From Chrysophaeum taylorii (lineage: Eukaryota > Sar > Pelagophyceae > Pelagomonadales > Pelagomonadaceae): a stretch of DNA of 50,802 nucleotides. The first letter of the stretch is position 1; every line of letters starts with the position of its first letter. The notes under the pieces were generated by a model. The model was not told the DNA's origin. It searched no databases and was given only the letters and a program-made list of their open reading frames with translations. Shown here in pieces: positions 21,316 through 31,711 of the stretch. The stretch is taken from the NCBI GenBank assembly GCA_029834535.1, contig JAQMWT010000395.1, positions 1-50,802 of the forward strand, in the 5' to 3' direction. Position numbers and translations under genes: made by a program.

Positions 21316-23607
21316 AGTGTAAGTGGCACAAAGAGTATCTGCGACTCTGGGGGAGATGGTCGATGAGGTCGGGAAATTCTTCATCGTGAGGCTTGGTGGC
21401 TGATTTGATAAGGTGTGGTTGGCGGCACAGGCGTCGTCGGCAACCATCAGCGAAAAAGCTTACTATGGTGCATAGCACGCATGTAGTCGCTGTGACGTTG
21501 TGCGTGATCTTCGGCGGAGTCGTCTTCATCATCAATTTCGGGGATGGTATCGTCGTAGAGGCCTAGGTGTCCGTGGTCGTCATAGAAACCGAGTTGGCCT
21601 TGGTCATCTTTTTCGTCGGCCGCGCCCTCATCTGGTGGATCATCCTGAGGATCGGACGATAGCACCTGAAGAAACTCGGCGGCATCGGAATCGGCCTCGG
21701 AGAGAAGTATCTCATCGGAGATAGTGGTGATGAGGTTGATGAGCTTGGTCATATGCTCCGAGTTGGACGTGTGTTGGCGACCGGCTTGACTCAGGTTCCG
21801 TATGGTCTGGAGCTTGCGACGAACATCACGGTGGGGGACCTTGAGTCGTTGGTCTGGAGTTGATGGCTTTGGGGGATGCGGTTGAGTGGGGAAAGTGACA
21901 TTGCGGAGGTGCGGGTGCTCGCGTTTGTCTGGGGTGACAGGAGAAGCACGGGGTTTTGTTTGTTTTTGGTTGGGGTGACAGGGGCGACCTTGGGCTTAGG
22001 GCTGTCATTTATATCGTAGTACGACGGGGAGCGAGGGTTTGGCGATTTTTTCGGGGGGGTCTTCTTCTGGTGGCGGGACATCTGTTTCTTTCGGTAGGCG
22101 TGTAGGTGTTGGATGATATCGGTGTCCTCATCTTGATCGAGGTTGGCTTCAGTGAGGAACATTGCAACAGCGTCGTTGGTTTCGGGGAGGCTTCAGCAGG
22201 ATCTGGCGGAATTTCATCTTCAGAGGGTGAGGTGTCATCATCATTTTCGGTGAAGTGGAGACCACGACGGCGGGAGCGAAAACGTGGATTATCTTAGTCC
22301 TTTGTCGGCAGACGACCGAAGTCTGTGACGAATCGTAATGGTTTGAAATTCAGAGCGGGGTGCGGCTTGAGATGAGCCCAAAAGTTGCGCTCGAAGGTGG
22401 AGATAACCGTGATGCGGGCGATCAACTTGGGAACGTGGTTTATCGCTTCTTTTTCTTCGTCGAGTAACAGCGAGTCGTTGGGGGTGCGAAGACAATTGGC
22501 AAGACGCGCGAAGCCCTTGATGTGGGTTGGGGCGCGGGAGTCAAGCAAGCTTGGAGGGTACTTGAACCGTAGCATTTGGTGGATTTCTTGGAGGATCTTG
22601 TCATCGGGAAGTTGGAGAGAGGCATCGTCCGTGATTTGACGAAGCTGTTGCTGAACGTGGCGCATATAATCGATATAATGCGCAGGCTCATGGATCTCAG
22701 GGTTGAACGGCGTGTCCAGGAAGGCATTATAAACATAATGCGCATGGTGGACGTGGTTCTGGCCCGTGTGCTTGTCAAGTGCGAGGCGGACTTGGAGCAC
22801 AAATTCGAGTCCTATCGGATGGGAGGATCCGAGTGCATCGATTTCGTCGTATGCTGGGTGCTTGACGGAGTCGCTACCGGCATGCAGGAAACGGCGAAAA
22901 AGGGGGTGCACGGTCTCGCGGAGGTACACGATGAAGTCGGCTTCTTTTCCTTGGAGGTGAGGTTGTGTGATCGGATACAATTTGCCTTGCGTCGTATCGG
23001 TCGTGTCTTTGTCTTGGTCTTTAAGTTATTGGAGTTTTGGCTCATAGACGTTCTCAAGGAAGTGTTTGCCGAACTTGCGGTAGACGCCCTTGTAGTAGAC
23101 GAAACGGGCTTGGAAATCTTGGGTGTTACCAGCAGTTGAGTGGGTATCGGGGTCCTTGTCATATTCCTTGATGCAGTGGCTTAGGAGAGCGTCAGCTAGA
23201 TCATTAGATCCGCGTAAGACGGATTCCCATGTGTAGAAGCCCTGAAGGAAGTATTGCGTTATGCCTGTTTCTCGTATAAGATGTTCGACGAGCACCTGCA
23301 TGACGCGAAACGAGAGCATTCGGGGGGTGATTTGAGCGGAGTCCATTGACTTGAGGACAGCGCTGGGTGGGTCACTAAAAGTGTTGGTCTTGTTTTTGGG
23401 ATCTCGTGGAGCTGGAGTGGGGGGAGCAGTCGCTGCGGCGACGGCAGGTGGTGTCTGCATGGCATTGAGTTGTGCTTGAAGTGCTTGTAGCGCTTGAGCT
23501 TGTGCTTGTATCATTTGATGTTGTGCTTGCATCTCCCTTGTATGCTTTGCCTCTATGCAAGCTTCTTGGTCTTTTATCTCCTTTTGGAGTTCTTGATTGG
23601 CTGGCAT
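21316..23607 (-). pseudogene. gag: Copia B gag
   Basis: Starts MPANQELQKEIKDQ at 23607, then a Gln/Met/Ala helical segment, a Pro-rich stretch (PPAVAAATAPPTPAPRD), and a conserved core seen also in A, D and E: DSAQITPRMLSF, ETGITQYFLQGFY, YPITQPHLQGKEADF, LDKHTGQNHVHHAHYVY and SRAPTHIKGFARLANCL. The C-terminal third is acidic and proline-rich. Frames change near 23030, 22290 and 21790, and the acidic segment ends in TGA overlapping the ATG of the next frame (TGATG at about 21447). I see no CCHC knuckle. Role: structural capsid protein, by position and homology within the window. Confidence 0.8.
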
Positions 23608-23691
23608 CTTGTTTGGTTCAGGAACGTCAGGGAGCGGAGCTCTTCTGGAAATCCCGGGACTCTGCTGATACCGGGACTGGAGCCCAATACC

Positions 23692-23886
23692 TAGAGAACA
23701 GTAATTTCAACTGTGCTACCCTCCAGCAGAGTGGGAGCAGTGGTAATCCGCCCTCGTTCTGTGTCTAACAACGAGGACAGCACGGTGTGAATAACGCAGC
23801 GATTTTCTGAATTAAAAAGTGCTAAGAATGAGAGAGCTAACCCTAGGATAGGGGGGTACTAACCCTAAATCGAATTTGTATCTCTA
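23692..23886 (-). repeat. Copia B 5' LTR
   Basis: 195 bases on the minus strand from TAGAGATAC to CTGTTCTCTA with TAGAGA/TCTCTA inverted ends. Gag begins about 85 bases inside it. The first interior bases are GGTATTGGGCTCCAG, close to the equivalent position in copia A (GGTATTGGGCACCAG), and are the likely primer region, though the tRNA is not identified. Confidence 0.92.
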
Positions 23887-23891
23887 TTGGG

Positions 23892-24623
23892 ATTCGGCTT
23901 TAAGCCTTCCGGAGTCGAAATGTGTCCCAGAAACTCGATATAATCTTTGAGGAGGTGAAACTTCGCTGCTCGTCCACTATATCCTCCTTGTGCTAAGTGG
24001 CACCGTTCTCCAATCAAGACTTGTAAGTGACGATGGAGGTCGTCCGATCCCATCATAATGTCGTCGACAAACGCGACCAAGTCCTTGTACATCCATTTCG
24101 ATAAATCGCTGGCCATCTGCTTGCAGAAGAGAGCTCCTGCTGTTTTCACTCCCAGAGGCAAGCGCAAGAAACTGTGTGCTCCGAGTGGGCTAACCATCGT
24201 GACAGCGTCCTGAGCGGCGGTGTCCAAACGCAGGTTGTGGTATCCCCATCGAATATCAATGCACGTCCGCCAACGGCGCATGGCAAGGAAAGCCAAAGCA
24301 TCATATTGACGAATGTTCGGCCAGCTATCATTGACCAACTGATCGTTGAGCTGACGTAAGTCAACTGCAGCACGAAAAGCGTTTGACGTCCCGATCTCTG
24401 CTCCTTTCTTGGGCAGCATCAGCACAGGAAATCCCCACGGAGAATTCGCCGGTCGGATGACTCCATCGCGACACCACTCGGTGATCTGCTTTCTGAGACA
24501 ATCGAGCTTTGCTGGCGTCAACCGGTAAGGCGTCATCTTGATCGGTCGTGGGTTTGCGTCTTTAAATCGTAGAGAAACCGGCGGCGAGTCCACGGGTCTC
24601 ATAATCGGGTCAAAAAAGGCCAC
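23892..24623 (-). pseudogene. pol: GA reverse transcriptase, N-terminal and palm part
   Basis: Gypsy-type RT: SLRFKDANPRPIKMTPYRLT, DGVIRPANSPWGFPVLMLPK, RAAVDLRQLND, IDIRWGYHNLRLD, LPLGVKTAGALFCKQM and the catalytic FVDDIMMGS at about 24060, followed by IEFLGHISTPEGLKPNP. At that point copia B interrupts it; the continuation is at 13870-13290. The stretch itself is one uninterrupted frame with the aspartates retained, so this part of GA is well preserved. Confidence 0.92.
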
Positions 24624-25100
24624 GCGTATTGCGCGCAGTGGTTCAACATCATCTTCGCATCTTCATCTAAATGCGGATTGTCGGGAATTCCCAGTTCGTG
24701 AGCGACTTTCTCAACTTCTTCTTTCATCGGAAATTTGACTTTTATCGCTTCGTTATCCTTGACGTGCTCTGGAGTCTGCGGCAGCGGCGCTCCGTCCGCA
24801 TCGCGCGGTGCATCATTCCACGGCACATCGAACTTTTCTTCGTATTTGAATCTCACTTCAGGATGGCTCTTATTGGTCTTTTCACCTTTGACGCGCACAC
24901 TCGGTTCGCTCCTCGCTTTCGGCTCCCGATCAGGCTCAGGATCCGGCGGAACGTCCAATTTTGGTTGTCGGGGGGGGGGCAGCATAAGAAGTATGAGCCG
25001 TCCCTGGCGCATCTGTTGGAAGCGGAAGCAAATGTACTTCTGGCGGTTTCCATTTGGTGCTATTCCGGAGATCTGTTGTTGACACCCACTTAACGACACG
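24624..25100 (-). pseudogene. pol: GA linker between methyltransferase and reverse transcriptase
   Basis: A charged, proline-rich segment (QPKLDVPPDPEPDREPKARS, KGEKTNKSHPEVRF) followed by an acidic helix (EEVEKVAHELGIPDNPHLDE) that leads directly into the reverse transcriptase. A frame shift at about 24600 separates it from the RT frame. It looks like the flexible pre-RT region common in gypsy polyproteins. Nothing catalytic is visible. The right end overlaps another frame coming from the methyltransferase C-terminus. Confidence 0.6.
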
Positions 25101-26010
25101 GGTGCGCGTATTCAACAGCGGAACCTGTACGTGACGAAGGATGGTGTCGGTAATTCGCCGATACTGCTCAGAGGGTCGATCTGTAGGGCTCAACGCGTCG
25201 GCAAGACTTCGCCACTTTGACAGAAATCTCTGGTCACGAAGTTGTGCAGATCGAGTGCTAAAATAGCAAGAGTGTCTGGGCACGATGGACGCCAAGTGTT
25301 TGAACGAGGCTGTCCTGGACAAGCCGGCCCAATCACAATCAAGCGGCATCGTGCAAATCAACTGTCATTTTGAGGTCAAAGGCTGGGTGTCCGAACGGTG
25401 GGGTCCTATGCGAAGATGAACCCGCGCAACGGTGTAAGCCGTATCCGTAGCTTCTCGGGACGAGCGGCGCATATTGGCACAAGTTTTGGGAGCTTCTCGC
25501 AGGTGCAACGGGTGACTGGAGACCAACAATCACACGCGACAGCTCATCAAATTGGGCGTAATGCCGTGAAAATCGACGACGTACACATAGGGGTGTAAAC
25601 GCGCAATGTAAGATATGATCGAAGCCTCTTGTTCAATCAGCCACATCATGAAGCCAGCCCTTTTGCACAGCTTCATCGTCCAATGAGTGGCCGAAACTCA
25701 CTTGCCGACATCTCTGGATGTCAAATTGCGGAGTGCTGAATGAACGCAGGGCGGGGACGCGATGCACATCGACGATGACCATGCCGCTCCGGGCAAATAG
25801 GCCTTTATCAATCGAAAGGTCGTTGAGTAGCGTCCGCAGAGCGTGTGCTGAACCACAGGCACCATCGGAAAATTCTTATGATGGATCTTGTTGGCAGCTT
25901 CTGAAGAGTCAAGAGCGAGGACGACTCGAAACGACGTCCCGCACATCTCGTTCGCTCGTTGCAGCCCTAAAGTACTGCCACTGGCGCCGCGGAATAGCAT
26001 CACAACCTTG
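25101..26010 (-). pseudogene. GA C5 cytosine-DNA methyltransferase-like domain
   Basis: Right to left: motif I VVMLFRGASGSTLGLQ (about 26003), motif II VLALDSSEAANKI, the block KNFPMVPVVQ, motif IV with the Pro-Pro-Cys nucleophile (IASPPCVHSALRNL; PPC at 25746-25754), a motif VI-like WLIEQEAS, a motif VIII-like DFHGITPNLMSCRV (about 25574-25533), and a motif X-like QYRRITDTILRHVQVP (about 25166-25115). Stops and frame changes occur after the PPC block and near 25530. It lies between the gypsy protease spacer and the RT linker, so it was part of the GA polyprotein. It does not resemble the copia domain beyond family motifs. Motifs VI and IX are weak, so some uncertainty remains. Confidence 0.75.
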
Positions 26011-26792
26011 CGATACGTGATCGGCAGCCATTGAACTTTTTCGAATCTTCGGCGAATCTCGCTCTCTGTGGCCTCTCGGCACTTCTTTTCTTCTTCGTCG
26101 GATCGTCGGTCGAAATCATCGTTGCCAGGCGATCTTTGACGGGAGGTCACGTCCTTTTCGGCGGAGTGGGCCGTCTTTTGTACCGAGCTCAAAAGCATCG
26201 GTGAGGGGACTGCGTCGCATTGCGTCATATGGCTTGCGACCGAAACAGTGAACGACAGGCTTGCCTTATCGTAGGTTGCTTCACAGTCCTTCGTCAACTC
26301 TTCGACCGTATAGACGTTCAACTCGTCCTGGTAACGAACAATGTCGCCGAGTGCGAGCACTTCGCCTTGAGTAACCACGGTCGGCACATCTTGGGTGGAT
26401 GAAATCGCCACGCGAGCGGCGGACTTGTCGTGATCCTCGCAAGAAGAACACATTCCATCGACTACCCCTAGCTGCTCGTATCCAGAGGACGTAGCAACAA
26501 AAACTTGCCCATCTTCCAAGGGCTCCGAAAGTGTGACTGGTACGCTGTAAGTGCGTCCAGGCTCGACCTTCATCGTGCGCGCAGCGTAGGCAACCACTTC
26601 ATGGGTAGTGCTGCTCGAAACTCGAGAAGGAATAACAGTTGAAACTCCCCAGGTCGTCGAAGCTTCCGCTCGTTCTGGCGGTGGACGATGGAGGTCTTTA
26701 ATCGTGCACAAGCGAGCGTAAACGCGATCCTCGACCGTGTTCAGGCTCTGTCTCATCGCGGGGTGCTGGTTGCCGTAAATCGGAAGTACCAC
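26011..26792 (-). CDS. pol: GA protease-to-methyltransferase spacer (beta-rich pre-RT region)
   Basis: Continuous with the methyltransferase frame. It begins VLPIYGNQHPAMRQSLNT and contains VEPGRTYSVPVTL, DGQVFVATSSGYEQLG, SSTQDVPTVVTQGEVLALGD and YTVEELTKDCEA. This succession of short beta strands matches the region usually found between protease and reverse transcriptase in gypsy polyproteins, where no enzyme is encoded. A Glu/Arg-rich helix (DEEEKKCREATESEIRRRFE) then leads into methyltransferase motif I. That helps place the methyltransferase as an insertion between this region and the RT. Confidence 0.65.
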
Positions 26793-26821
26793 GGGATTGC
26801 GCTCATAAGTCGATCTGAACG

Positions 26822-27300
26822 TTAAGACGACGAATCGACTCGTTCATCTTGCACCCATGGCCATTTGCGCCCATATGCGATTTGCGTGCGGTGAAACGCA
26901 ATGCGATTGTGCGGGTAGTCCACCACGGCTCCCAGCACTCGAATGTCGCGCGCTCCCAATATAAATAAATGATTCGTATCAGCCACAATGGCAACCACCG
27001 GGACTGCAACGTCGTCCGCAAGAGCGATTCGTAACGCGACCCATTTGTGGATAGTCGTCGTATTCAACCCCGACCCATCATACAGGGTGCGCTCGATTGG
27101 GAGTTCGAATTGGTCGAAGATTATCTTGTCCTTCGCCAACTTGGCGACCATCTCGCGGCAAATATAGGAGACATCAGCCATCCCACCAACACCCAATGGC
27201 CGTGGCGAATTTCGGCCCGTCTCTTCTTATGTAAATATGTCCAACCATGAACGTCAGCGTGCCAGTGTCCAGACAGCCGATGGTCACGAGGTCATCCTCG
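26822..27300 (-). pseudogene. pol: GA aspartic protease
   Basis: After a segment with DLVTIGCLDTGTLTFMVG, the protease-like fold continues with ADVSYICREMVAKLAKDK, YDGSGLNTTTIHKWVALRIA, VPVVAIVADTNHLFILGARD and VDYPHNRIAFHRTQ. The ILGARD block corresponds to the conserved flap/C-terminal hairpin (ILG.D) of retropepsins. The expected DSGA or DTGS triad should sit just before ADVSYI but falls exactly at a frame change (about 27180), where only a broken Val-Gly-Gly or Asp-Gly is readable. The identification rests on position and the ILG motif. Confidence 0.65.
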
Positions 27301-28476
27301 ATTGTTTTCCCGTCGCGCGGCGACAGAGCGGTATGATGGCATCGCCCTTTCGGATCCGCGTCGCCCGGCATCTGCATCGTCACAGCTGCCATCTCGTGCG
27401 TCACGCGTCTCGCCTCTGAATCTACATCGGCGCCCGCCGCCGTATCTTTGTCTGGTGGCTTTCTCTCCTTTTCTATCGCGAACTCGGGTGGGCTCGGCGC
27501 TTCGGCGGCTTCCTCATCTCCGAGTTTCGCTGGTGCCTCAGGGTTCTCCCATATGGCGTTCATTTCGTCTTCCCACGACACTTCCATCGACTCGTCCCCG
27601 GGTCGTCGATCTCCGCTTCCGTTTCCAATCTGGTCTCGGTTCTTCGCGGCATCTTCGCTGCAGCTGAGCGATCGACTCCTTCTTTGTTCGGGCGGTTTCT
27701 TCAGCAGGTAGCTCTGAGCCTTAAAACACAACTGCTAAAAGCTCCACGTCCTCTCATTTCCGCGAACGCTGTATGATTTTATCCAGCTCACGTACTCTTC
27801 ATTCGTGCCCTTCTCAGCTTCCTTTTCGCTTCGACTGTTCTCATCGGTCCCCGGTAGCGAGTTCTGACAATTCTCAATCGGAGGTACATTTGCTTCCTCC
27901 TTCGTTTCATCGGACGTTTCTTGCAATCGCTCGTCCGTCAATTTCGGCGTGTCTGCCTTCTTCTCTTCCATCGGAGTGCCCGTGGTCTGATCTCCCAGGA
28001 AAAGAAGACGTCGTCCCCGACGTCAACTCAGTTGGCATGACGTCGTCAACGTGATCGTCCCTGAACGACGCACACTTTGACAAAATAGGGGACACTGGAT
28101 CCTGAAGCGCTGGTTCATCATCCTCCGAGTCTGAGTCTTCCCAGTAGCGCGGAGATTCCAAAGCTTCGATTGACATTCCTTCCATAGCCTTTGTGGAGGG
28201 CCACCGAACGATCCGAGCGTCGGTGGTCGTTTCCTCCGGTTGCAAACGATGGCTGCTCGTCACTGCGGCATCGGCAACATCATCGGAGGGTCGGGCGGAG
28301 CGTGCCTTGGGGTAAATAACAACCCCCAATGGTAACTGCGCTTCGCACGGGGTTTGGAACGCAAAAGTAGCGCTCGAATAACCCGAATTATCTTGGTATC
28401 GGCCTCCGTCGTATTCGTCGGCGCGCGATCGGCGTCGTCGGCGCCGGCGCGAATTTCGACTGGGGCTCCGGCTATC
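27301..28476 (-). pseudogene. gag: GA gag C-terminus / acidic linker
   Basis: Right of this segment is G3; the frame resumes at 28481 with an Arg/Ser-rich stretch (SRSPSRNSRRRRRRRSRADE) that continues the RS-rich tail left at 31995. It then becomes acidic (YWEDSDSEDDEPALQ), shifts frame near 28000 (EEKKADTPKLTDERLQET) and again near 27735, and ends in WEDEMNAIWENPEAPAKLGD before the protease. No enzyme motif is visible. It is probably the C-terminal domain of gag plus the gag-protease hinge. Confidence 0.6.
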
Positions 28477-28481
28477 CTTGC

Positions 28482-28785
28482 TGTGGCGGCAACTCCTCAC
28501 CGCTAAGGCTTACCCCCCCCTCGCTCGAGGCTTGATGCCCGTTCAACGGGACGCCTTTCCATATCTTCCTAGTGACATCATACCTCTCTCTTGTGAGAAG
28601 CATTCTTGCTATCGTATACCATCTCTCCATCTTGTTGAGAGGCTTGGTGAGCGTGAGCAAGGTGTGTGGCGAGCATATCCGACCCCGAGTCCGTGTTTTC
28701 CTCGGTCAGTGAGGTCTAGGACGAGTCGGTGAGTACCCCCTTTGTCATCCGGGGGTCGGGAAGGTTTTTTTTTTGTGCCGCCATA
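28482..28785 (+). repeat. G3 5' LTR
   Basis: Starts TGTGGCGGCAACTCC, includes CCCGTTCAACGGGACGCC, GTGACATCA and CTAGGACGAGTCGGTGAG, and ends TGTGCCGCCATA after a T-run. It is almost identical to 31694-31994 apart from scattered substitutions and small indels, which is consistent with a relatively recent insertion compared with GA. Confidence 0.92.
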
Positions 28786-29216
28786 CGTGGTGGAGTACAC
28801 GAGATCGTGCGACTACATCGGTCGCCGACGAACGAGTGCTGCCGTACGTATTGTATTACGTGGTCCGGATTTGTACGTGCGCCCTGATCAAGCACACGGA
28901 GTTCCAGTGGACCGGTTTGCGTTGATAATATACGCGAACGTTGTTTGTGTTCGTGTGATCCGAGTGACGATGAACACGCGTGCGAGTAGGAAATCGCAGC
29001 GCATTCTCCCGGGAATTGATTTTGGTATAGCTGAACGGTGGAAGCTGTTTGGCGAGTGGGATCGCTACCCACGGGCATTTTTGAATTGCCAGCGGATTGG
29101 AATTCCGCGAGTGCTGTTTTTACAGCGACAGATAGCGTTGTTGGAATCAACGTGCATTACGTCGAGTGATCGGATCCGGACGTGTTTCGAGATTCCTGAT
29201 CGATATTCTGATACAG
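28786..29216 (+). other. G3 primer-binding site and gag leader
   Basis: Two bases after the LTR, TGGTGGAGTACACGAGA (28788-28804) matches the GA primer site TGGTGGAGGATACGAGA except for two adjacent positions. The rest of this 430-base stretch up to the gag ATG at 29217 has no persuasive ORF and matches the GA leader (35245-35649) in parts, for example CGGTCGCCGACGAACGAGTG. It is the untranslated leader of the element RNA. Confidence 0.75.
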
Positions 29217-30902
29217 ATGGATATAAGCGCAGACGTGCGTGAGGAAGAATCCCCTCCAGTTCTTCCCGCCGCCCCTGAGATAGGCCGCGAGAAAGGTGAA
29301 TTAAGAGAGGCCGAGGCAGTCGACGTTGCTGACGTGCCCCCTGACGTGCCTCCGGATACTGCCATTTTCCCGCCGTTGAGTCCAACGACCCCGGACCGTG
29401 GCGAGCGTGTTACTATTGAGCGCGGATCTGCAGCCCGAAGTCGACTTCGTGAAGACCTCGAGCGGAGACGTCGCGAAAATCAACGATTTGCTGAGCTTTT
29501 TGCTCGTGAAAGGGCTGAAGCGAAAGAGGAAGCGGCCCGACGAGAAGTTGATATGCTCAATGATGCTTTACAGCAAGAGATTGAGACCTCGAAGACCCTA
29601 CGTGAAGAGGTTGAAAGATTTCGTCGTGAACGAGATGAATTGTTAGCCGAACGTACGCGTCGAGAGAGTAGCCGCGAACGACCCGTGAGTCGACCCGAAC
29701 CGGAAACGCCCGTGAGGCCGCCTGAACCGGAAAGGAACACCGAAACGGGGAATGAACCTCCGTCCCGAGTCGATACGGAGACTGAGGGTAGGGCGGAAGT
29801 TGAGAATGAAGGTACGAAAATTTTACGGGAATTAGCGCGGGGAATATCGCAGACGGTTGCGGACGCCTTCGAAAAGGGCAACTTGAGCCGATCCCGTCGA
29901 CCCACCTCCAGTTTGAAGCCTGACAACTTCAAACTCGTCATCGACGGCTGAGACCAACGGCAATTCAATTTGGATTCGGCGGCGATGGTGCATACTTTGG
30001 CAGATGACCATTACTCGGTCGAGAAATTACGTTACCTACCACCTGTGCATCTACGGGACACCGTTGCACCAATTTTTGAGGAACACTTGCAGAAATACGA
30101 AGAGCTCTGCGATGAGCTACCGCACGGTCCGTCGTTTTAGTTGAAATTGGATACTGACGATGAAGAGCATGGAGCCTCGGTTCGTCGCATCCGTCGTCTT
30201 AACAAGACGTATTGCGATAAGATTTTGGATTATTTTAGATCGACTTGCCGACCTCCGCGCACGCAGCAGGAGCTGCTCGACAAGCTGCGGAAGGTCACCC
30301 AGGCTTCAGTTCCGAAGAAGTCTGGGGAGCGGCACGTCCAGACTTATTGTACCAGATTCCAATCGGAAGCCTTGGAGTTATGTTCCGTGTCCAGCCGCAC
30401 GATGGATGATGTCGATATCCTCGACCAGCTTATCAGTGGATTGACATCCAAGGAGTTGAGGAACCGTGTGCGGACTATGAGGAGCGGGAGCGGACATCCT
30501 GATAGCCACGTGACTCTTAAGTCGATGGTAGCGCTTATCACGCGACTCGAGAACGACGTACCCAAGTTGATGGAAGAGTTTTGTCATCTCTTCAATGTCC
30601 GGTATAGTACCACGATTCCGCATCATGCTCAGGCTAATCCTGCGGAAAGGGTCAACCGCTTTATCATGGCTTTCCTCCGTGCGTGCCTTCAAAACCGCAA
30701 GATCGCGGAATGGCCCGAATTCGCGGAGTACATTGCTTTTTGTTATAATCGTAAGTTTATTCCGGGGACTCAGATCTCACCTTTCATGCTTCGTCTTAAC
30801 CGGCAGCCTTTAATCCCAACCGATTACACGATCATGGATCTTGATGTCCGCCGCTTGCGAAAACTCGCTCCGATGTTGTGGCAGATACTCGCGAGAGGCT
30901 GA
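29217..30902 (+). pseudogene. gag: G3 gag fused in frame to integrase core remnant
   Basis: ATG 29217 (MDISADVREEE) opens a gag with an acidic head, a long charged coiled coil (LREDLERRRRENQRFAELFA, about 29450-29690), an RE/PE-rich linker and a capsid-like part (SLKPDNFKLVIDG, TYCTRFQSEALEL). One frame runs to 30902 with two in-frame stops, TGA 29949-29951 (where GA has an Arg codon) and TAG 30138-30140. At 30570-30583 gag (RLENDVPKLMEE) runs directly into integrase (FCHLFNVRYSTT, HHAQANPAERVNRF), skipping over 5 kb of pol. The catalytic Glu region is present; the zinc finger and both Asp are gone. Confidence 0.88.
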
Positions 30903-31711
30903 AGTTCTATACCGCTACGATGAACGAAGCTCGTGAGAAGGCTCTTCGTAAACAACGTCTCGCCTATAATGCGGACCATGTTGATGTGGAGTATGAAGAA
31001 GGTTCACATGTTCTGCTCTACATTCCTTTTCATCAGAACAAGCTTCGACCGGAATGGCGCGGTCCATTCGTTATTTTGGAACGTTTGTCCCCGGTCACTT
31101 ACAGGATTGAGTCTCTTGATTCTCCTCCTGAACGCCGTTGTGTTCATGTTAGCCAGATCACCCCTGTGATGGTTTCTCCAGTGGTCGATCGAGCTGTGCC
31201 CAAACCCAAGGAGACCTGTCGGGATGATTACAAGCATGGTAAGTTCGTTGTCTTTCGGATTCCGGATAACAAACGGTCCGATTGGCGAAAGAGGATTTAC
31301 GTCGCTGAAGTTTATGGGCCCTATGATTTTGTGAATGATCGAGTCGCTCCGCATTTCTATGCTGATCTTGGTCCCCGTGACAAGGTTTCTTATTACAAGC
31401 CTACCTCACATCTCTCTACTCGCAAGCTCAAGCCGGAATACAGGGACGTGGACGGTCGCAGTTTCACCGACAAGACCGAGGTCAACAACAGTACCACTCC
31501 TTGTGTCACCGACTTCGCCCCGCATGAGATCGATGTGTTGATTCCTAAGTTCACTCTGCGTGGTGGACGCGCTCCTGAACCTGTCGTCGAACGTGTCTAC
31601 AAGAAAATTCGTTCCCGAGACGCTCATTCAGCCAAGGCTCGTGCTTCTCGCCGGACTCGCGGAGGGCAGCTCGTGTTCTCACCAGGGGAGTCCTGTGGCG
31701 GCAACTCCTAA
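30878..31711 (+). CDS. pol: G3 integrase C-terminal domain with long extension
   Basis: After a frameshift near 30880 the integrase continues: helix (NEAREKALRKQRLAYNADHV), GPF module (RPEWRGPFVILERLSPVTYR), then an extension of about 180 residues containing FVVFRIPDNKRSDWRKRIYV, AEVYGPYDFVNDRV and TPCVTDFAPHEIDVLIPKF. The extension is kept in GA. I do not recognise it; targeting modules such as chromodomains occupy this position in other gypsy elements, but no chromodomain signature is seen. The frame enters the 3' LTR and ends six codons inside it (TAA 31709-31711). Confidence 0.75.
   Translation: MADTRERLKFYTATMNEAREKALRKQRLAYNADHVDVEYEEGSHVLLYIPFHQNKLRPEWRGPFVILERLSPVTYRIESLDSPPERRCVHVSQITPVMVSPVVDRAVPKPKETCRDDYKHGKFVVFRIPDNKRSDWRKRIYVAEVYGPYDFVNDRVAPHFYADLGPRDKVSYYKPTSHLSTRKLKPEYRDVDGRSFTDKTEVNNSTTPCVTDFAPHEIDVLIPKFTLRGGRAPEPVVERVYKKIRSRDAHSAKARASRRTRGGQLVFSPGESCGGNS

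Larger units (their letters stand above)
13889..23886 (-). mobile_element. Ty1/copia element B, full length, with SINE and group II intron insertions
   Basis: Two LTRs in minus orientation (23692-23886 and 13889-14085) with TAGAGA and TCTCTA ends. Flanks CTGGG (left) and TTGGG (right) are a 4-of-5 match to a 5-bp target duplication within the GA reverse transcriptase. The order from the right is gag, protease, C5-methyltransferase, integrase, linker, reverse transcriptase, RNase H. Subtracting the SINE and the 306-base group II piece gives about 9,370 bases, against about 9,368 for copia A without its SINE. Its genes have several frameshifts. Confidence 0.92.
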
